The notes under the pieces were generated by a model that was not told the DNA's origin, searched no databases, and worked only from the letters and a program-made list of their open reading frames with translations. The position numbers and the translations under genes were made by a program. A DNA stretch of 59,917 bases, from positions 1 through 59,917 of the forward strand of contig DAIDKV010000179.1 in NCBI GenBank assembly GCA_027449865.1. Direction: 5' to 3'. Numbering within the stretch: position 1 is the first letter of the stretch; each line of letters starts with the position of its first letter. Below are positions 59,511 to 59,917 of the stretch, in pieces. The stretch is from Planctomycetales bacterium. GTDB taxonomy: Bacteria; Planctomycetota; Planctomycetia; Isosphaerales; Isosphaeraceae.

Positions 59511-59842
59511 CGCGGTCGTGAACCCCTCGGGGTCTTCGGTTTTTCGAACAGAGGATCTTCCCGACGGAGTTGCCAGGCATTTGCATGACGGTGCGGAAGA
59601 GAGCGTATCGCAAGGATTCCGATGCGACCACCCAGCCCCAGGGAGCGACCCCCTTTCGACCGCCAATCTCGGCCACCCCTGGCCATCCCAACGAATCCCG
59701 CCAGCCCAGTTCACAGCAGGAAATCACATCATGCAATGCACTTTTTTCTCACAAAGCAACATGGTGTCTCTGGACTACTAGCCCGGATTATTCAGCCCGG
59801 ATCGAATAAGTAGACCTCGTTCGGCGTCTAAGCTCTTGTGCC
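59511..59842. other. Gap with probable insertion-sequence end
   Basis: No gene is supported in 59511-59779. From about 59780 the sequence AGCCCGGATTATTCAGCCCG (a duplicated AGCCCGGAT) with following GAATAAGTAGACCTCG is reminiscent of the terminal region of IS1380-type elements; this is a memory-based resemblance. Confidence 0.35.
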
Positions 59843-59917
59843 ATGAGAACTTACACGTTCGCGCCGAGGTCTCCCATGAGTTCACAGTCTGTCCCCGGAA
59901 CGGCACTCGATTTCTTC
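59843..59917 (+). CDS. N-terminus of a gene running off the window, possibly a transposase
   Basis: The open frame reads MRTYTFAPRSPMSSQSVPGT ALDFF and continues beyond the right edge. A second ATG at 59876 (MSSQSVPG) is an equally good start. Too little is visible to name a family; the preceding repeat-like leader suggests an insertion-sequence gene. Confidence 0.35.
   Translation, partial: MRTYTFAPRSPMSSQSVPGTALDFF

Overview
The window is GC-rich, densely coding bacterial DNA. The gene content, the small zinc-ribbon and cysteine-rich proteins of planctomycete type, the REP-associated tyrosine transposase with GGGGACGCA repeats and the frequent intergenic TTTTCAG heptamer arrays suggest a planctomycete, probably of the Isosphaeraceae. 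This placement is inference from protein style and repeats, not from a marker gene. No rRNA or tRNA gene and no CRISPR array was recognised.

Layout. 1-14.9 kb: a truncated hybrid histidine kinase, an MFS exporter, a secreted sialidase-like protein, an aldehyde dehydrogenase/nitrilase pair, a secretin - exported protein - TPR lipoprotein operon on the minus strand, and a KaiC-like ATPase overlapping an SDR. 14.9-20.8 kb: an ABC-2 export operon (ATPase, duplicated permease, two accessory membrane proteins). 20.9-24.2 kb: two tandem paralogous membrane glycosyltransferases. 24.3-26.5 kb: a PepSY protein and an ApbE-DUF2271 fusion. 26.7-27.7 kb: a frameshifted small gene and a HEPN-like gene. 28-33 kb: aminotransferase class IV, a glycosyltransferase-like protein, a second ABC transporter and GlgC. 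34-37.7 kb: leuCD, cysH and an Rrf2 regulator. 37.8-40.6 kb: NagB with a LmbE-type deacetylase, then a small FinO-like protein. 40.6-42.8 kb: a lower-GC island with an ankyrin protein and a 1-kb RAYT element. 42.8-49.4 kb: TlpA-like thioredoxin, cyclic-nucleotide sensor, Cys-rich lipoprotein, ADP-ribosylglycohydrolase, esterase. 49.5-52.7 kb: a probable operon of an exported EF-hand/methyltransferase fusion, a four-EF-hand protein and a second ApbE-DUF2271 protein behind a BlaI-type palindrome. 52.9-57.1 kb: WrbA, pirin, MarR and the potassium transporter Kup. 57.1-59.9 kb: a repeat-rich gap, two convergent glycosyltransferases and the probable start of an insertion sequence.

How they work together. 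Much of the content concerns the cell envelope: two ABC exporters, a secretin, exported flavin-transfer proteins, exported calcium-binding proteins and several glycosyltransferases. Metabolic islands cover leucine synthesis, sulfate assimilation, glycogen synthesis and amino-sugar use. WrbA/pirin/MarR looks like a quinone or electrophile response unit with a readable promoter and a shared operator-like sequence. The most unusual items are the inverted short-repeat elements that sit flush against stop codons in at least five places, the transposase element whose end encodes the last codons and stop of the ankyrin gene, the exported EF-hand methyltransferase operon, and the HEPN gene behind a broken partner.
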